Shown here piece by piece: positions 36,146 to 45,938 of a DNA stretch of 64,000 nucleotides. The position numbers and the translations under genes were made by a program. Location: the NCBI GenBank assembly GCA_002862205.1, contig PKCN01000271.1, positions 54,788-118,787 of the forward strand. Direction: 5' to 3'. Every line of letters starts with the position of its first letter. The first letter of the stretch is position 1. The stretch is from Planctomycetaceae bacterium (GTDB lineage: Bacteria; Planctomycetota; Planctomycetia; Pirellulales; Pirellulaceae). A model generated the notes under the pieces. That model was not told where the DNA came from, did no database searches, and was given only the letters and a program-made list of their open reading frames with translations.

Positions 36146-36976
36146 TCAGTCTATCTCTTCTAATACTTTGGCCTCAGGACCAGCATAGAAACTGTACACG
36201 TTGTAACAAAAGAATGTCAGCACGGCAGCGGACAGCATCGTCAGCGCGAGCACTTTCCCACGTTCCCAAAGATCATTCTGATCGTGCGACGACCGGATCA
36301 AGCTGAACCGCAGGTTTGATTTTCCACGTGCTTCCCTCCCAATCAACTTCCTCTGGTTCACGCGGTTTTCTTCTACTTTCCGGCGCGTTTCTGACGAACC
36401 TTTGCCGGTGTCATCCTGGACTGCTGGCTTGAGTTGCCCAGTATCACGCTCGCTACCGGAGTCAGTGTCAAACTCCGCTTGATCACAAGCCGTACGCGTT
36501 GATCGAATGTTTTCATATCGCTTTTCCTGATCCGCTCGATCTTCCGATTCCAAGAAACCGGCCACATCCACATCTTGCCAGGCACTACCACGAAGCATGG
36601 ACGGCGCATGCACTGCTTTGCCTCTCTCGCTATTTCGACGATCCTCCTGAGCATCATGCAAATCTGATGAATCAGCGGCAGCAACTAACGCAACAACAAA
36701 ACGCACCTTGCCACAACGCACTTCATCACGATCACCTACCTCATGCCATATCCCGGAATCCAAACGTTCGTTGTTCCTGAACGTGCCAGTTGTGCTATTG
36801 AGGTCAAACAACCGCAACACACCGTCATCGTTATGCAACAAGCAGTGCCGGCGACTGACGGAACGGCTCTTGGGACGGACCTGGCATTCCTTGTGCCGAC
36901 CAATCATGTAGTACCCAGCCTGCAGCGGCGCCTCCAAACCGGCCCGACTCCCAACCGCCAACACGAGTCGAACCAT
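36146..36976 (-). CDS. FHA-domain membrane-anchored protein
   Basis: 276 residues from ATG 36976 (a GTG ten codons upstream is possible). The N-terminal FHA domain shows GYYMIGRHKECQVRP, SRSVSRRHCLL and LNSTTGTFRNNE, the phosphothreonine-binding residues. A polar linker rich in Glu, Arg and Ser follows, then a C-terminal membrane segment (VLALTMLSAAVLTFFCYNVYSF, ~242-263). It lies downstream of a Ser/Thr kinase gene on the same strand, 116 bp apart, so it may bind phosphorylated targets of that kinase at the membrane. This pairing is inference. Confidence 0.85.
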   Translation of the reverse strand: MVRLVLAVGSRAGLEAPLQAGYYMIGRHKECQVRPKSRSVSRRHCLLHNDDGVLRLFDLNSTTGTFRNNERLDSGIWHEVGDRDEVRCGKVRFVVALVAAADSSDLHDAQEDRRNSERGKAVHAPSMLRGSAWQDVDVAGFLESEDRADQEKRYENIRSTRTACDQAEFDTDSGSERDTGQLKPAVQDDTGKGSSETRRKVEENRVNQRKLIGREARGKSNLRFSLIRSSHDQNDLWERGKVLALTMLSAAVLTFFCYNVYSFYAGPEAKVLEEID

Positions 36977-37035
36977 CGTCGATTCAGGACTTGTTAAACG
37001 AAGCACTTGATTCCCATGCTGGTATGAATCCCTAC

Positions 37036-37095
37036 GAATGAAAATTCATTGAACTGAAAATTTATTGAACTGCAAATTTGTTGAACGCAACTTTA
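37036..37095. repeat. Imperfect 16-bp AT-rich tandem repeat between kinase and FHA genes
   Basis: ATTGAACTGAAAATTT at 37048-37063 and ATTGAACTGCAAATTT at 37064-37079, with partial flanking units (GAATGAAAATTC before, GTTGAACGCAACTTT after). It fills most of the 116-bp spacer and reaches the kinase stop codon. Confidence 0.75.
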
Positions 37096-38613
37096 TTGAT
37101 CCACCACAATGATATTCTTACCGTTTTCCATCGCCTTCAATCGCACCGGTGCATCAACACCAGGTCGCACGACGGTGTAGACAATGGCGACCAGCACTGC
37201 GATCAAGGCCATGACCGCAAACGCCAACCCAACACCCAACAGCAGCGTCTGCTGAAAACTCGAATCACGGGAAACAGATATCTTCTTAGCCCCAAATGAT
37301 TCCTCTGGTTTCCCTGGTTTTACCGACGCAGACACGGGAAAATAGTTCACTGTGCTCAGGAGTGGGCCGCTCGGATCAATGCTCACTTCATCAGGATTTC
37401 TTACTGGCAAACTCGCAAAATCAAAATCATCATCATTCGACAATGAGCCAGGCTCGGCATCACTGGAGAACACAGTATCCTGAAAGGTCCCTTCAGTAGC
37501 GAACGATTTATCCACGGTGGTATCACTAGCGGGCACAATCTGCCGCCGTTTTTTTGGCGATGATTCACTGGTGGCGATAGGTACTAATCTCTGTACCTGC
37601 GATAACAACTCAACCGCCGACCTTGGCCTGTCTTGGGGTCGTTTCGCGGTCATTCGTTCAATCAAATCGACAAGTGCCTGGGGACAATCAGGCCGTAGTT
37701 CACGCACATCCGGAGTCGGGATCGTTTGGTGCTTGGCAAGCCTCTGAGCGGCAGTTCCACCAAACGGTGGCCGACCCGCCAACATGTAGTACACCGTGCA
37801 ACCAAGGGCATAAATGTCAGCAGTGGAATCCACTGTTTTTCCGTTGATCGCTTGCTCGGGTGAAACAAAGTCCGTCGTGCCCATTAACTTTTTCCTGATG
37901 GGCTCACCTTCCTCTCCAACTCCTATCCGCGCCAATCCAAGATCGCTCAACTTGACAACACCATCAGTCCTGATCAGGAAATTGGATGGTTTAATATCCC
38001 TATGGATGATGCCTCGCTCATGAGCGTGGGCTAAACCAAGAGTTGCCTGCATCAATGCATCAATGGTGTCAGCCACGCTCATGACACCATCTCTCTGAAC
38101 TGCCAAATGCATATCAACGCCATCGACATATTCCATCACGATGTAGAGCTTGTCGCCACTCTCAGCAAAATCATAGGCCCGAACAATGTTCGGGTGATCC
38201 AACTGAGCACATGCTCTCGCCTCGGATTTGAACAGTTCGATCCGTCGTCGATCTGTACTGGCTTCAGGAGGTAGGATTTTCAAGGCCATCAAACGTTTCA
38301 TGACATGATGCTCGCCTAGATACACCACACCCATCCCACCCTTGCCCAATGGCCGCAAAAGCCGGTAACTCCCGAGATAGAAACCACCACTCTTTCCGGC
38401 AATCAATTTTGCGGCCTGCCATTTCGTAAGCACTCCCGCACCCACCATTCCATCTGCCAAACGCTCAGGCGTGAAACGATCATTTTCCTGTAGCAGCGAA
38501 GCCACTACTTTCTTGATGTCATCGAGCTCCACCAAACCAGCACCAAGCGTTCGTTTCACAAACGCACGTGTGAGATCGTCAAGCATCGGGGTAGCTTCGG
38601 CTTGCACTTGCAT
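37093..38613 (-). CDS. Membrane-anchored Ser/Thr protein kinase (Hanks type)
   Basis: 506 residues from ATG 38613 (GTG 38634 upstream is possible). An N-terminal ~75-residue region (FVKRTLGAGLVELDDIKKVV, LTKWQAAKLIAGKSGGF) precedes the kinase domain, as in many planctomycete kinases. GKGGMGVVYLGEH, VALKIL-type lysine (LMALKILPPEAS), HRDIKPSN, DLGLARI and the GTTDFVSPEQ loop are all present, so it should be active. After a Ser/Asp-rich linker there is one membrane segment near the C-terminus (LGVGLAFAVMALIAVLVAIVYTVV), with only ~30 residues beyond. Downstream is the FHA gene. Confidence 0.92.
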   Translation of the reverse strand: MQVQAEATPMLDDLTRAFVKRTLGAGLVELDDIKKVVASLLQENDRFTPERLADGMVGAGVLTKWQAAKLIAGKSGGFYLGSYRLLRPLGKGGMGVVYLGEHHVMKRLMALKILPPEASTDRRRIELFKSEARACAQLDHPNIVRAYDFAESGDKLYIVMEYVDGVDMHLAVQRDGVMSVADTIDALMQATLGLAHAHERGIIHRDIKPSNFLIRTDGVVKLSDLGLARIGVGEEGEPIRKKLMGTTDFVSPEQAINGKTVDSTADIYALGCTVYYMLAGRPPFGGTAAQRLAKHQTIPTPDVRELRPDCPQALVDLIERMTAKRPQDRPRSAVELLSQVQRLVPIATSESSPKKRRQIVPASDTTVDKSFATEGTFQDTVFSSDAEPGSLSNDDDFDFASLPVRNPDEVSIDPSGPLLSTVNYFPVSASVKPGKPEESFGAKKISVSRDSSFQQTLLLGVGLAFAVMALIAVLVAIVYTVVRPGVDAPVRLKAMENGKNIIVVDQ

Positions 38614-38850
38614 GTTGTTACCACAGGAGTCCACTTAAGTGCTGGCAACACAACCTGCTACCGCACCCATCAACAAACCACAGTTTAACAATCGTCACCC
38701 AGATCTCTTAGCCTTGAAGATTCCGCTGCGGTGCGAAAACGCGGGAATTTACGCCCCTGTATTTGAAGTTTTCGTTAACTTGCCGTGAAGCAGCAATCCG
38801 TCACCACAACAGCGATTTCTGCTGCTTAATCTGAACAAGGAAAACCCTGC

Positions 38851-39645
38851 TCATTCGTGCGACTTCAAAACGGTATCAGGGTAATCAACTCGCAATAAAA
38901 ACAGGCCACATGCTGGCGCTGTGGGCCCCGCTGCATCACGGTCACGGGCAACAAGAACCTGATCAATCCATTCCACCGTCTGCTTGCCTCGACCCACTTC
39001 AATCAAAGTTCCCACGATGTTACGAACCATGTTGTAAAGGAAACCATCTGCTTCCACTTCGATCGAAAGATGACACGCATGATCATCCGTCATTGTGGAG
39101 AAAAACAAATCACATGCTCGAATATTTCGGACGGTTGTTTTTCGATCCGCACCCGTTGCCTGAAAACTCTTGAAGTCGTGCTCGCCAATCAGACGCTGGG
39201 CTGCCAAACGCATTTGATCCAAATCCAGTTCGCCGTGCAGATGCCAGTGGTATCGATAATCAAATGCGTCTCTTACGCCGCCAATTTGCAACTGATAACG
39301 ATAGCGTTTCCCCGTCGCATCACGAATGGCATGGAACCCCGGGCAGGCTTCCTGTGATGCAGTTACCACAATCGATTCGGGCAGTTGAGTATTGAGCGCT
39401 CGCAGTAAATGCTGCGGCGAATCCCGCCATCCAAGATTGCAACTGGCTACCTGCGCATGAGCATGGACACCCGCATCTGTGCGCCCGCTGCCGATGACCT
39501 TTATTTCGTGACCAGTCAGGCGTTTAAGTGCGTTCTGAAGATGCCCCTGAATGGTTGGCTGATTGGGCTGCACCTGCCAGCCGGAGTAATCTGTTCCGTC
39601 GTATGCAATCGTCAACTTGAAAGCACGAGTTACATTTGCATTCAT
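38851..39645 (-). CDS. truA: tRNA pseudouridine(38-40) synthase
   Basis: Converts uridines 38-40 in tRNA anticodon arms to pseudouridine. 264 residues with the catalytic Asp57 in GSGRTDAGVHAHAQV; IAYDGTDYSGWQVQPNQPT at the N-terminus and EVEADGFLYNMVRNIVGTL (~193-211) are family hallmarks. ATG at 39645, only 6 bp after the asd stop, so it is co-transcribed with asd. Confidence 0.96.
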   Translation of the reverse strand: MNANVTRAFKLTIAYDGTDYSGWQVQPNQPTIQGHLQNALKRLTGHEIKVIGSGRTDAGVHAHAQVASCNLGWRDSPQHLLRALNTQLPESIVVTASQEACPGFHAIRDATGKRYRYQLQIGGVRDAFDYRYHWHLHGELDLDQMRLAAQRLIGEHDFKSFQATGADRKTTVRNIRACDLFFSTMTDDHACHLSIEVEADGFLYNMVRNIVGTLIEVGRGKQTVEWIDQVLVARDRDAAGPTAPACGLFLLRVDYPDTVLKSHE

Positions 39646-39651
39646 GCGGAA

Positions 39652-40677
39652 CTAAGACTTCTCGCCCGAGGAGGCAGACCGCTCGAACAACAACTCAGCA
39701 ATTTGCACAGCATTGGTCGCGGCGCCCTTTCTCAGGTTATCGCTCACGCACCAGAACGCAATTCCGTTGTTGCAACTCAGATCTTTCCTGATGCGTCCCA
39801 CAAACACGTCATCTCTTCCCTCGCAATCTCGCGGCATGGGATACTGCTGACTTTCCAGATCATCAACGACTGTAACACCTTCAGCATTCTGAAAGAGGTC
39901 ATGTGCTTCATCCACCGACAACGGTTTCTCGGTTTCAACCAGAATTGATTCACTATGCCCAACCGTGACCGGAACTCTGACGCAGGTAGGACAAACCTGA
40001 ATATCATCATCCCCCATGATTTTTCGGGTTTCGTACACCATCTTCATTTCCTCGCTGGTGTAGCCGATGTGTTTCTCTGACCCGATCTGAGGTATCAGGT
40101 TAAAGCCGATGGGGTGTTGGAATGTGCTGGGGGGATGAACCTGCCCGGAGAGTGCAGTGCGGACGCTATCATGCAATTCCTCGTTACCTGCAAGGCCTGC
40201 TCCACTGGTTGCCTGATACGTGCTCACAATCACACGCTTTACTTTCGCTGCCTTGTGCAACGGGGCGAGTGCAACCACCATCTGGGTTGTGCTGCAGTTG
40301 GGACTGGCAATGATACCTGAATGCGAATCAACCGCTTCGGGATTCACTTCAGGCACGATCAATGGAACGGTAGGATCCATTCTCCAAAAACCGCTTTCAT
40401 CCACGACGACGGCACCGGCTTCTACCGCCCAAGGCGCGAATTCCGCCGATACTTCATCAGGCGTGCTCGCGATGACCAAATCGATATTCTTGAAAGCTCC
40501 TGATTGAAGCAACTCGACGGTAATCGTCTCACTACCAACGCGCACCTCACGCCCAACCGATCGCTCTGATGCCAGAAGTTTCAAACGCTTGTAAGGAAAT
40601 TTCCTCTGCACAAGCTGCTCAAGGACAATGCGGCCAACGGCTCCCGTCGCTCCAACAAGTGCTATGGTTTCGTACAC
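39652..40677 (-). CDS. asd: Aspartate-semialdehyde dehydrogenase
   Basis: Reduces aspartyl phosphate to aspartate semialdehyde, the branch point for lysine, threonine, methionine and diaminopimelate. NADP-binding ALVGATGAVGRIVLEQL at the N-terminus, catalytic Cys in SPNCSTTQMVVAL, and VTVGHSESILVE with the acid-base His. I start at GTG 40677, which gives the usual short N-terminus; a GTG at 40722 would add 15 residues of no clear role, and no Shine-Dalgarno favours either. First of a two-gene unit with truA. Confidence 0.93.
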   Translation of the reverse strand: MYETIALVGATGAVGRIVLEQLVQRKFPYKRLKLLASERSVGREVRVGSETITVELLQSGAFKNIDLVIASTPDEVSAEFAPWAVEAGAVVVDESGFWRMDPTVPLIVPEVNPEAVDSHSGIIASPNCSTTQMVVALAPLHKAAKVKRVIVSTYQATSGAGLAGNEELHDSVRTALSGQVHPPSTFQHPIGFNLIPQIGSEKHIGYTSEEMKMVYETRKIMGDDDIQVCPTCVRVPVTVGHSESILVETEKPLSVDEAHDLFQNAEGVTVVDDLESQQYPMPRDCEGRDDVFVGRIRKDLSCNNGIAFWCVSDNLRKGAATNAVQIAELLFERSASSGEKS

Positions 40678-40790
40678 AGTAATGCGTTGTTCAAAGAGGG
40701 TTATTGAATCGGAACAGAACACGTTGCCTTACAACTCGAAGTGCAAACCAACGAAGAAGATTGTGATCAGGGGATTAACACATCCACGAA

Positions 40791-41969
40791 TCACTGCGAA
40801 TTTTTGATTGCCTCTGGTAAACTCCCATTAACCTGACCAACGACGCCTCGACCACCCAGCAGGCGAGCCGCTACATCATCAACCACTTCCTCGGAATTCG
40901 CTTTCCAGAAATTCTCGATTGCCTCCTCAGGTAGTGGTTCGTAGGAACGAAAGAGTCGAAAACCGATGCCCCGAGCAGGGTCATTCGTGAACCACCAGGG
41001 ACTCTTGGGAAAGTTGGGATCCTCTTCTTTCCACTCTTCGTCATCCGAAGGCAACCGAGCAGCACTTCGCAATTGCTCTGGATCCATTTCCCAGGACCCA
41101 CCACGAATGACAACGGGTGAAGATGTTTCGGGCCACACCACAAGCTCAGTTGCATTGAGCGGCTTCCCTTTTTTGAATCTCTTGTATCCATCCTCGGTGT
41201 AGGCATTCACCGTCAATTCAGCCACACTGCCGTGCATATCGAAAAGACCAAAAGCATTCGGCTTCTTGGTGCCTACCGGTAACGTTCCATCCTCCGCGTT
41301 GTCAAAGTACCAAGCGTAGTCGTCAATCTTATCTGGACTGTCTCCCCAGTTGTATGCTGTATCCGTGCCAGCACGACAGGCGTATTCCCATTCGGCTTCC
41401 GTAGGGATTCTGAATTGCTGACCAAGAACCCGACTCAACCACTTGGTGTATTGCTGAGCTGAATACTGCGTCATGGAGACGGCGGGTTGGTTGGGCTCCT
41501 CTCCGTACTCGTAGGTGTAACTCGGATCGTAAAGTGGCGTTGGGGCAGTGATTGCATCGACAGCATCCACCTCAACAACTCGAAAACCACGACCTTCGAA
41601 CTCCTTGAAAATGTTGTACAGATTCATGAACTCTTTGTATTCAGCCCAGCTGACCTCCTTCTCTGCGACCCACATGGGATCCACAGTGACCTCAAGCTGC
41701 GGTCCTTCATCATCACCACGATCCGGCTCACTAGCGGGGCTACCTATTTTGAATTTTCCTCCAGGAACAGGAAGCATTCGAAAAGATATATCGGTACCTG
41801 GAATCGTGACACTGTACGGCACCATGTAGCCCTTGGAGACTTTAACACTTGGCCCTGTGACTGGTTTTTCCTTTGAAATACCCGGTTCTGCTTTTAATGC
41901 TTCTGCCGCCTCAAGGCTCTGGAAGAAGCATACAGAAATCAGACAAACAGCTAAAGCAAACAAACGCAT
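40791..41969 (-). CDS. Secreted SUMF1/FGE-fold protein lacking the copper cysteines
   Basis: 392 residues with a signal peptide (MRLFALAVCLISVCFFQSLE); start at ATG 41969 rather than TTG 41999. The FGE-sulfatase fold is clear: FRMLPVPGGKFKIGSPASEPDR, KEVSWAEYKEFM, FRIPTEAEWEYACRAGTDTAYNWGD split over ~185-215, and RGGSWEMDPEQLRSAARL near the C-terminus with GIGFRLF. In true formylglycine-generating enzymes the segment after RGGS carries two active-site Cys; here none is present. It is therefore probably not a sulfatase activator but a relative of unknown role, exported like the sulfatase itself. Confidence 0.82.
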   Translation of the reverse strand: MRLFALAVCLISVCFFQSLEAAEALKAEPGISKEKPVTGPSVKVSKGYMVPYSVTIPGTDISFRMLPVPGGKFKIGSPASEPDRGDDEGPQLEVTVDPMWVAEKEVSWAEYKEFMNLYNIFKEFEGRGFRVVEVDAVDAITAPTPLYDPSYTYEYGEEPNQPAVSMTQYSAQQYTKWLSRVLGQQFRIPTEAEWEYACRAGTDTAYNWGDSPDKIDDYAWYFDNAEDGTLPVGTKKPNAFGLFDMHGSVAELTVNAYTEDGYKRFKKGKPLNATELVVWPETSSPVVIRGGSWEMDPEQLRSAARLPSDDEEWKEEDPNFPKSPWWFTNDPARGIGFRLFRSYEPLPEEAIENFWKANSEEVVDDVAARLLGGRGVVGQVNGSLPEAIKNSQ

Positions 41970-42233
41970 TGATGGAGATCCAACGAGAACTTGAAACAAG
42001 TCAATAAAATCGACGGCCCAAGGAACAATCAGTTACTGTCCACACAGGTACCGTCCACAGCCAAGCGAAGCAGATCACGCTCGCACCAACTGCTGACTCC
42101 TATCTTAATTGGTATTCCCCCAATTAATGAAGGTGTGGGACGGCAAGTCGCGGAATTTCATGGTGAAGGTAATGATTCTGCCGGGACCAGTTCCAACCAT
42201 CAGAGACCCCGCAGCCCATGACATCCGGGCTCT

Positions 42234-43979
42234 TTACGGTTGATTCAGCAGGTTCGGCCGAGCTCCCAAAACCACCGTTAAAGTTAACGGTTGCCCTTCC
42301 CTTAAAACCTCCAGAGTGATGTCTGATCCCGCCAGGGAACCACCAATCAGACGCATCAGATGGGGCAAATCTCTGACAGCAGTGCGATCGACAGTGAGGA
42401 TGTGATCGCCCAAATTCAAGCCAGCTAAGGCTGCCGGTGAAGAGTCGTTTGTCAGACCGCGAACGACGGCCCCACGCATGCGATGATCATTGCCAACCAG
42501 ATCGCCATCCTCAACCTCACTGAGCCGAACCCCGAGCCAACCTCGATCTACTCGACCAATCTCCCTGATACGATCATAGACCTGCTTGGCCACATTACTG
42601 GGAACAGCAAAACTTACTCCCTGATAACTTTCACCAACGATGGCCGTGTTGATCCCTACTAACGCCCCCCGAGCATCGACCAGTGGCCCACCGCTGTTGC
42701 CTGGATTGACTGCAACGTCACTCTGCATGAAATCCTGATAGTGTGTGCTGTCTTCAACCAAACGATGCTTCCCACTGAGAATGCCAAATGTCACCGTCTG
42801 ATCCAACCCGAAAGGACTTCCCACCGCCCACACCGGCGAACCCACTCGACAACGATCACTGTCACCCCAAGCGATCGGAATCAAACCTTCAGCTTCCACT
42901 TTCAAGACAGCTAAATCAGTCTGCTTGTCGGTTCCAACGATAGCTGCGTTCAATCGCCGACCATCACCCAAAGTTACGTAGATTTCGTCACCATCCATGA
43001 TCACGTGACGGTTTGTCAGCAGGAAGCCGTTCTCAGCAACAATCACACCACTTCCCTGATCGGTCTTCGGCGCGTAAAAGGGAATGACCCGACCCTGAAT
43101 CTTCATGTCGGTAACCGACGATGGTTGCTTGACATCGATGTGAACAACACTTGGGCCCACGGTAGAGGTGACCATCTGGTAAGCCCGGCTCAGTGTATCA
43201 AGAGAAACATTGCGCAAACCCTCGGAGCCGGTCTCGTACTCCGCTCGCAATTCTCCCCGATGCCAGCTGTATCGAATTTCCTCGACAATTCGGGGGACAA
43301 AATACCGAACCGCCAACAACATCACTGCCATCGTCGCTAGCAGAAATAAACTCTGTCTTAGCGGATCCTGTCCGGCGGGCCGTCCATGGGTTTGATCCGG
43401 ATTCTCGTCTGACTCAAGGTTCAACCCCTCATCCAGTTGAGAAATGGACGAAGATTCTTCTCCGGCATGCCGCAACTTTGGGTGCTCCTGCGGTTCATAA
43501 AAGCCAAAAAGTGTCAGTTCTTCGCCAGCGGCGTTGGTTTCAAGATCCTCATTCGCAACCTCACCTGACAGCTTAAATGGCTCAAGCGGATCTACCAAAG
43601 AATCGGGATCGCGTGACACGCTAGAACCTGTCCCATGACTCCCTTCATCCCCAGGCTGCCGCACTGCCATCACACTCGGTTGTCCATCTGACCCCATGCT
43701 ATCCGATGCTTCATTTGTTTGATGCGACTGCGTGAGCATCTCCGGTTCGCGCATCTCCGGTTCACGCGTCTCAGGTTCACGCGTCTCAGGTTCACGCGTC
43801 TCAGGGACGTCGCTCAGATTTCGCTTGTCTAAACCATCATCCAGTTCAGCTTGTGAGCGGCTTTCCAGTGAATCACGATTCATAAAAACAAGCAATGAGG
43901 ACCACTTAAAGCGGAGACGCATCCGGCGAAATGACAAGTCGGGCTGACGACGAGATGACTCCTGCTGGTGAGAATTCAT
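42234..43979 (-). CDS. HtrA/DegP-type membrane-anchored serine protease with PDZ domain
   Basis: Envelope quality-control protease. About 580 residues from ATG 43979; a later ATG at 43883 and a GTG at 44129 are alternatives, so the N-terminus is uncertain. A long acidic cytoplasmic part with ETREP repeats precedes one membrane segment (LFLLATMAVMLLAVRYFVP). The trypsin-like domain has NRHVIMDGDE (His), TDLAVLKV (Asp) and NPGNSGGPLVD (Ser), and a single PDZ domain follows (DDSSPAALAGLNLGDHILTVD-like). The ~200-residue polar N-terminal part is unusual for the family. Confidence 0.9.
   Translation of the reverse strand: MNSHQQESSRRQPDLSFRRMRLRFKWSSLLVFMNRDSLESRSQAELDDGLDKRNLSDVPETREPETREPETREPEMREPEMLTQSHQTNEASDSMGSDGQPSVMAVRQPGDEGSHGTGSSVSRDPDSLVDPLEPFKLSGEVANEDLETNAAGEELTLFGFYEPQEHPKLRHAGEESSSISQLDEGLNLESDENPDQTHGRPAGQDPLRQSLFLLATMAVMLLAVRYFVPRIVEEIRYSWHRGELRAEYETGSEGLRNVSLDTLSRAYQMVTSTVGPSVVHIDVKQPSSVTDMKIQGRVIPFYAPKTDQGSGVIVAENGFLLTNRHVIMDGDEIYVTLGDGRRLNAAIVGTDKQTDLAVLKVEAEGLIPIAWGDSDRCRVGSPVWAVGSPFGLDQTVTFGILSGKHRLVEDSTHYQDFMQSDVAVNPGNSGGPLVDARGALVGINTAIVGESYQGVSFAVPSNVAKQVYDRIREIGRVDRGWLGVRLSEVEDGDLVGNDHRMRGAVVRGLTNDSSPAALAGLNLGDHILTVDRTAVRDLPHLMRLIGGSLAGSDITLEVLREGQPLTLTVVLGARPNLLNQP
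43744..43803. repeat. 15-bp in-frame tandem repeat (4 copies)
   Basis: Unit GGTTCACGCGTCTCA at 43759, 43774 and 43789, preceded by a diverged unit at 43744. It encodes ETREP/EMREP pentapeptides on the minus strand in the cytoplasmic part of the HtrA-type protease. Confidence 0.92.
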
Positions 43980-44228
43980 TGTAGAACAGAGGCGACCTAT
44001 AAATGGCATGAATTCCAACAGAAAGCTGGCAAGCTGGGGCATTTTCCCATTACAAAACATGCCTAACCGGCATGTTTGAGCTCCTCCCCCCCATTGTTGA
44101 ACCGCAATGGCTCGGGAAACTGGTGACACGGGAGACCCCGCCGGACGCCAGAAATCGGTATCCTGTGAACTGTAACTCGTGCCGATGTGGGTTCTATCTT
44201 TCCCTGACTCGTGGCCAAAATTTCATCC

Positions 44229-45938
44229 ATGACTGACACCGTTCGCAACTCCATTTACGAAGCCATTGCTTCGATCCGCCTGATCGATCCACACACTCAC
44301 ATCAACCCGCATGCACCGGCATCCAATACGCTGGCGGATCTGCTTGGGTACCACTATTACACCGAACTAGCGCATTCAGCCGGAATGCCGAAAGATCAGA
44401 TTGAGGAAGACGGGATCAGTCACCGCGAGTTGGTCCGGCGTTTAGTCACAAATCTATCACCAATTGAGAACACCGCGCAGTATCGCTGGCTGATAGAGAT
44501 TTGTCGCAAATTTTTTGGCTTCACAGGCGACCGTCTTGATGAATCCAACTGGGAGGAGTTGTACGAGACTTCTGAAGCTCGAATGAAAATCGCGGAATGG
44601 CCACAGATGGTGCTGGACCAAAGTAATGTGGAGGCCGTTTTCCTGACAAACGATTTCGACGATGAACTTGAGGGTTTCGACTGCAACACCTACATTCCCT
44701 GCCTGCGAACTGACGACCTGGTTTTTCACCTTTCGAAACCACAGACACAAGAACGATTGGCCGCATGCACGGGTATCGAACTCGATGGTTCACTGACCAA
44801 TCTTCGTGAATCGCTACGTCAACGATTTGAGCATTTCGTCGGTCATGGTGCACGCGCATGTGCGATCTCCCTGCCCCCTGATTTTTCTCCAACTCGCGTG
44901 AGTGATGGACGGGCAAGCACCGCGTTGAATGAGGTCCTGCTCAACGGAGCCATGGCAGATCAAGCTCACCAGATCGCTCTTTCCCGCCGTGTATTCTGGA
45001 CTTTGGCTGAACTGTGTGATGAGTATGGACTGCCATTTGACTTGATGATTGGCGTCAACCGCGGAGTCTATCCAGAAGGTGTATTTCAGGGACAGGACTT
45101 GTATGACAGCAGGGTTTCGCTCATTCAATATCGCGAACTGTTCAACGCCTTTCCTCAAGTAAAATTCCCCGTCTCTGTTTTGGCGAGTGTCACGAACCAG
45201 GAGTTGGTAAGTTACGCATGGATTTTCCCAAATGTCATCACGAACGGTCACTGGTGGTACAGCAACACACCTTCGTTCATTGCGAGGGACGCAGCAGCAC
45301 GACTTGAAGCAGTCCCGCAAACAAAGCAGATCGCGTATTACAGCGATGCATACAAACTTGAATTTGTCTGGCCAAAGTTTGACATGTACCGAAACATTCT
45401 TTCGGACATCCTCACCGACCATTTTGTAAAGGGTAATGGATGGAGTGAAGAGCGTGCGATCGAACTTGGTCGGCAGGTTCTGAGAAACAACGTGGATGAA
45501 ATTTTCCCGCGGCCTAATCTGCCGCCTGACACAGAGCCAGCACCAACTGAATCCAGCAATGGTGATCCCGTCACTAGCAGCGAAACCCCCGAGACCATCT
45601 CAATCGTCAGTGATGATGAACTGGATCCGCTCCCAAGTCATGACGAAATCCAGTCCGCCAACGCCAATGATGTGCAACTCTTTGATGACTCCGTCGAACA
45701 ACAACACCCTGACCCGGAGGCTCTCGCTTCCGACCTCGATCCTCAACCTTTGGATGTCGGTGATATTCTGGGTGCGGAGTCAGAGTCATCGACAGCCCCT
45801 GATATCCGCATGCTGAGGGGAGAAGAATCCTTCGAGGTCGATGCAGATTCGCTGCTGCTTCAGCCTGATCCCACCACCGGCGAGTTGAAATTCCCATCAA
45901 CCGACAGTGACGCAGATGCGGCACCGTCCGATGAGTGA
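44229..45938 (+). CDS. Glucuronate isomerase-like (UxaC-family) protein with acidic C-terminal tail
   Basis: TIM-barrel amidohydrolase-superfamily protein related to uronate isomerase. The metal-site opening LIDPHTHINPH (residues ~19-29) and LAELCDEYGLPFDLMIG, then YSDAYKLEFVWPKFDMYR match UxaC relatives. Start at ATG 44229; a GTG at 44211 is also possible. The first ~420 residues form the enzyme; the last ~145 residues are low-complexity and very rich in Asp, Glu, Ser and Pro (SSETPETISIVSDDELDPLP and on). Such a tail is not usual for the family. True uronate isomerase activity is unproven; planctomycetes have several paralogues. Confidence 0.82.
   Translation: MTDTVRNSIYEAIASIRLIDPHTHINPHAPASNTLADLLGYHYYTELAHSAGMPKDQIEEDGISHRELVRRLVTNLSPIENTAQYRWLIEICRKFFGFTGDRLDESNWEELYETSEARMKIAEWPQMVLDQSNVEAVFLTNDFDDELEGFDCNTYIPCLRTDDLVFHLSKPQTQERLAACTGIELDGSLTNLRESLRQRFEHFVGHGARACAISLPPDFSPTRVSDGRASTALNEVLLNGAMADQAHQIALSRRVFWTLAELCDEYGLPFDLMIGVNRGVYPEGVFQGQDLYDSRVSLIQYRELFNAFPQVKFPVSVLASVTNQELVSYAWIFPNVITNGHWWYSNTPSFIARDAAARLEAVPQTKQIAYYSDAYKLEFVWPKFDMYRNILSDILTDHFVKGNGWSEERAIELGRQVLRNNVDEIFPRPNLPPDTEPAPTESSNGDPVTSSETPETISIVSDDELDPLPSHDEIQSANANDVQLFDDSVEQQHPDPEALASDLDPQPLDVGDILGAESESSTAPDIRMLRGEESFEVDADSLLLQPDPTTGELKFPSTDSDADAAPSDE

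Noticed and set aside
40791..41969. Formylglycine-generating enzyme that activates the 30-kb sulfatase
   Set aside because: The conserved copper-binding cysteines are missing, so this function is not supported.
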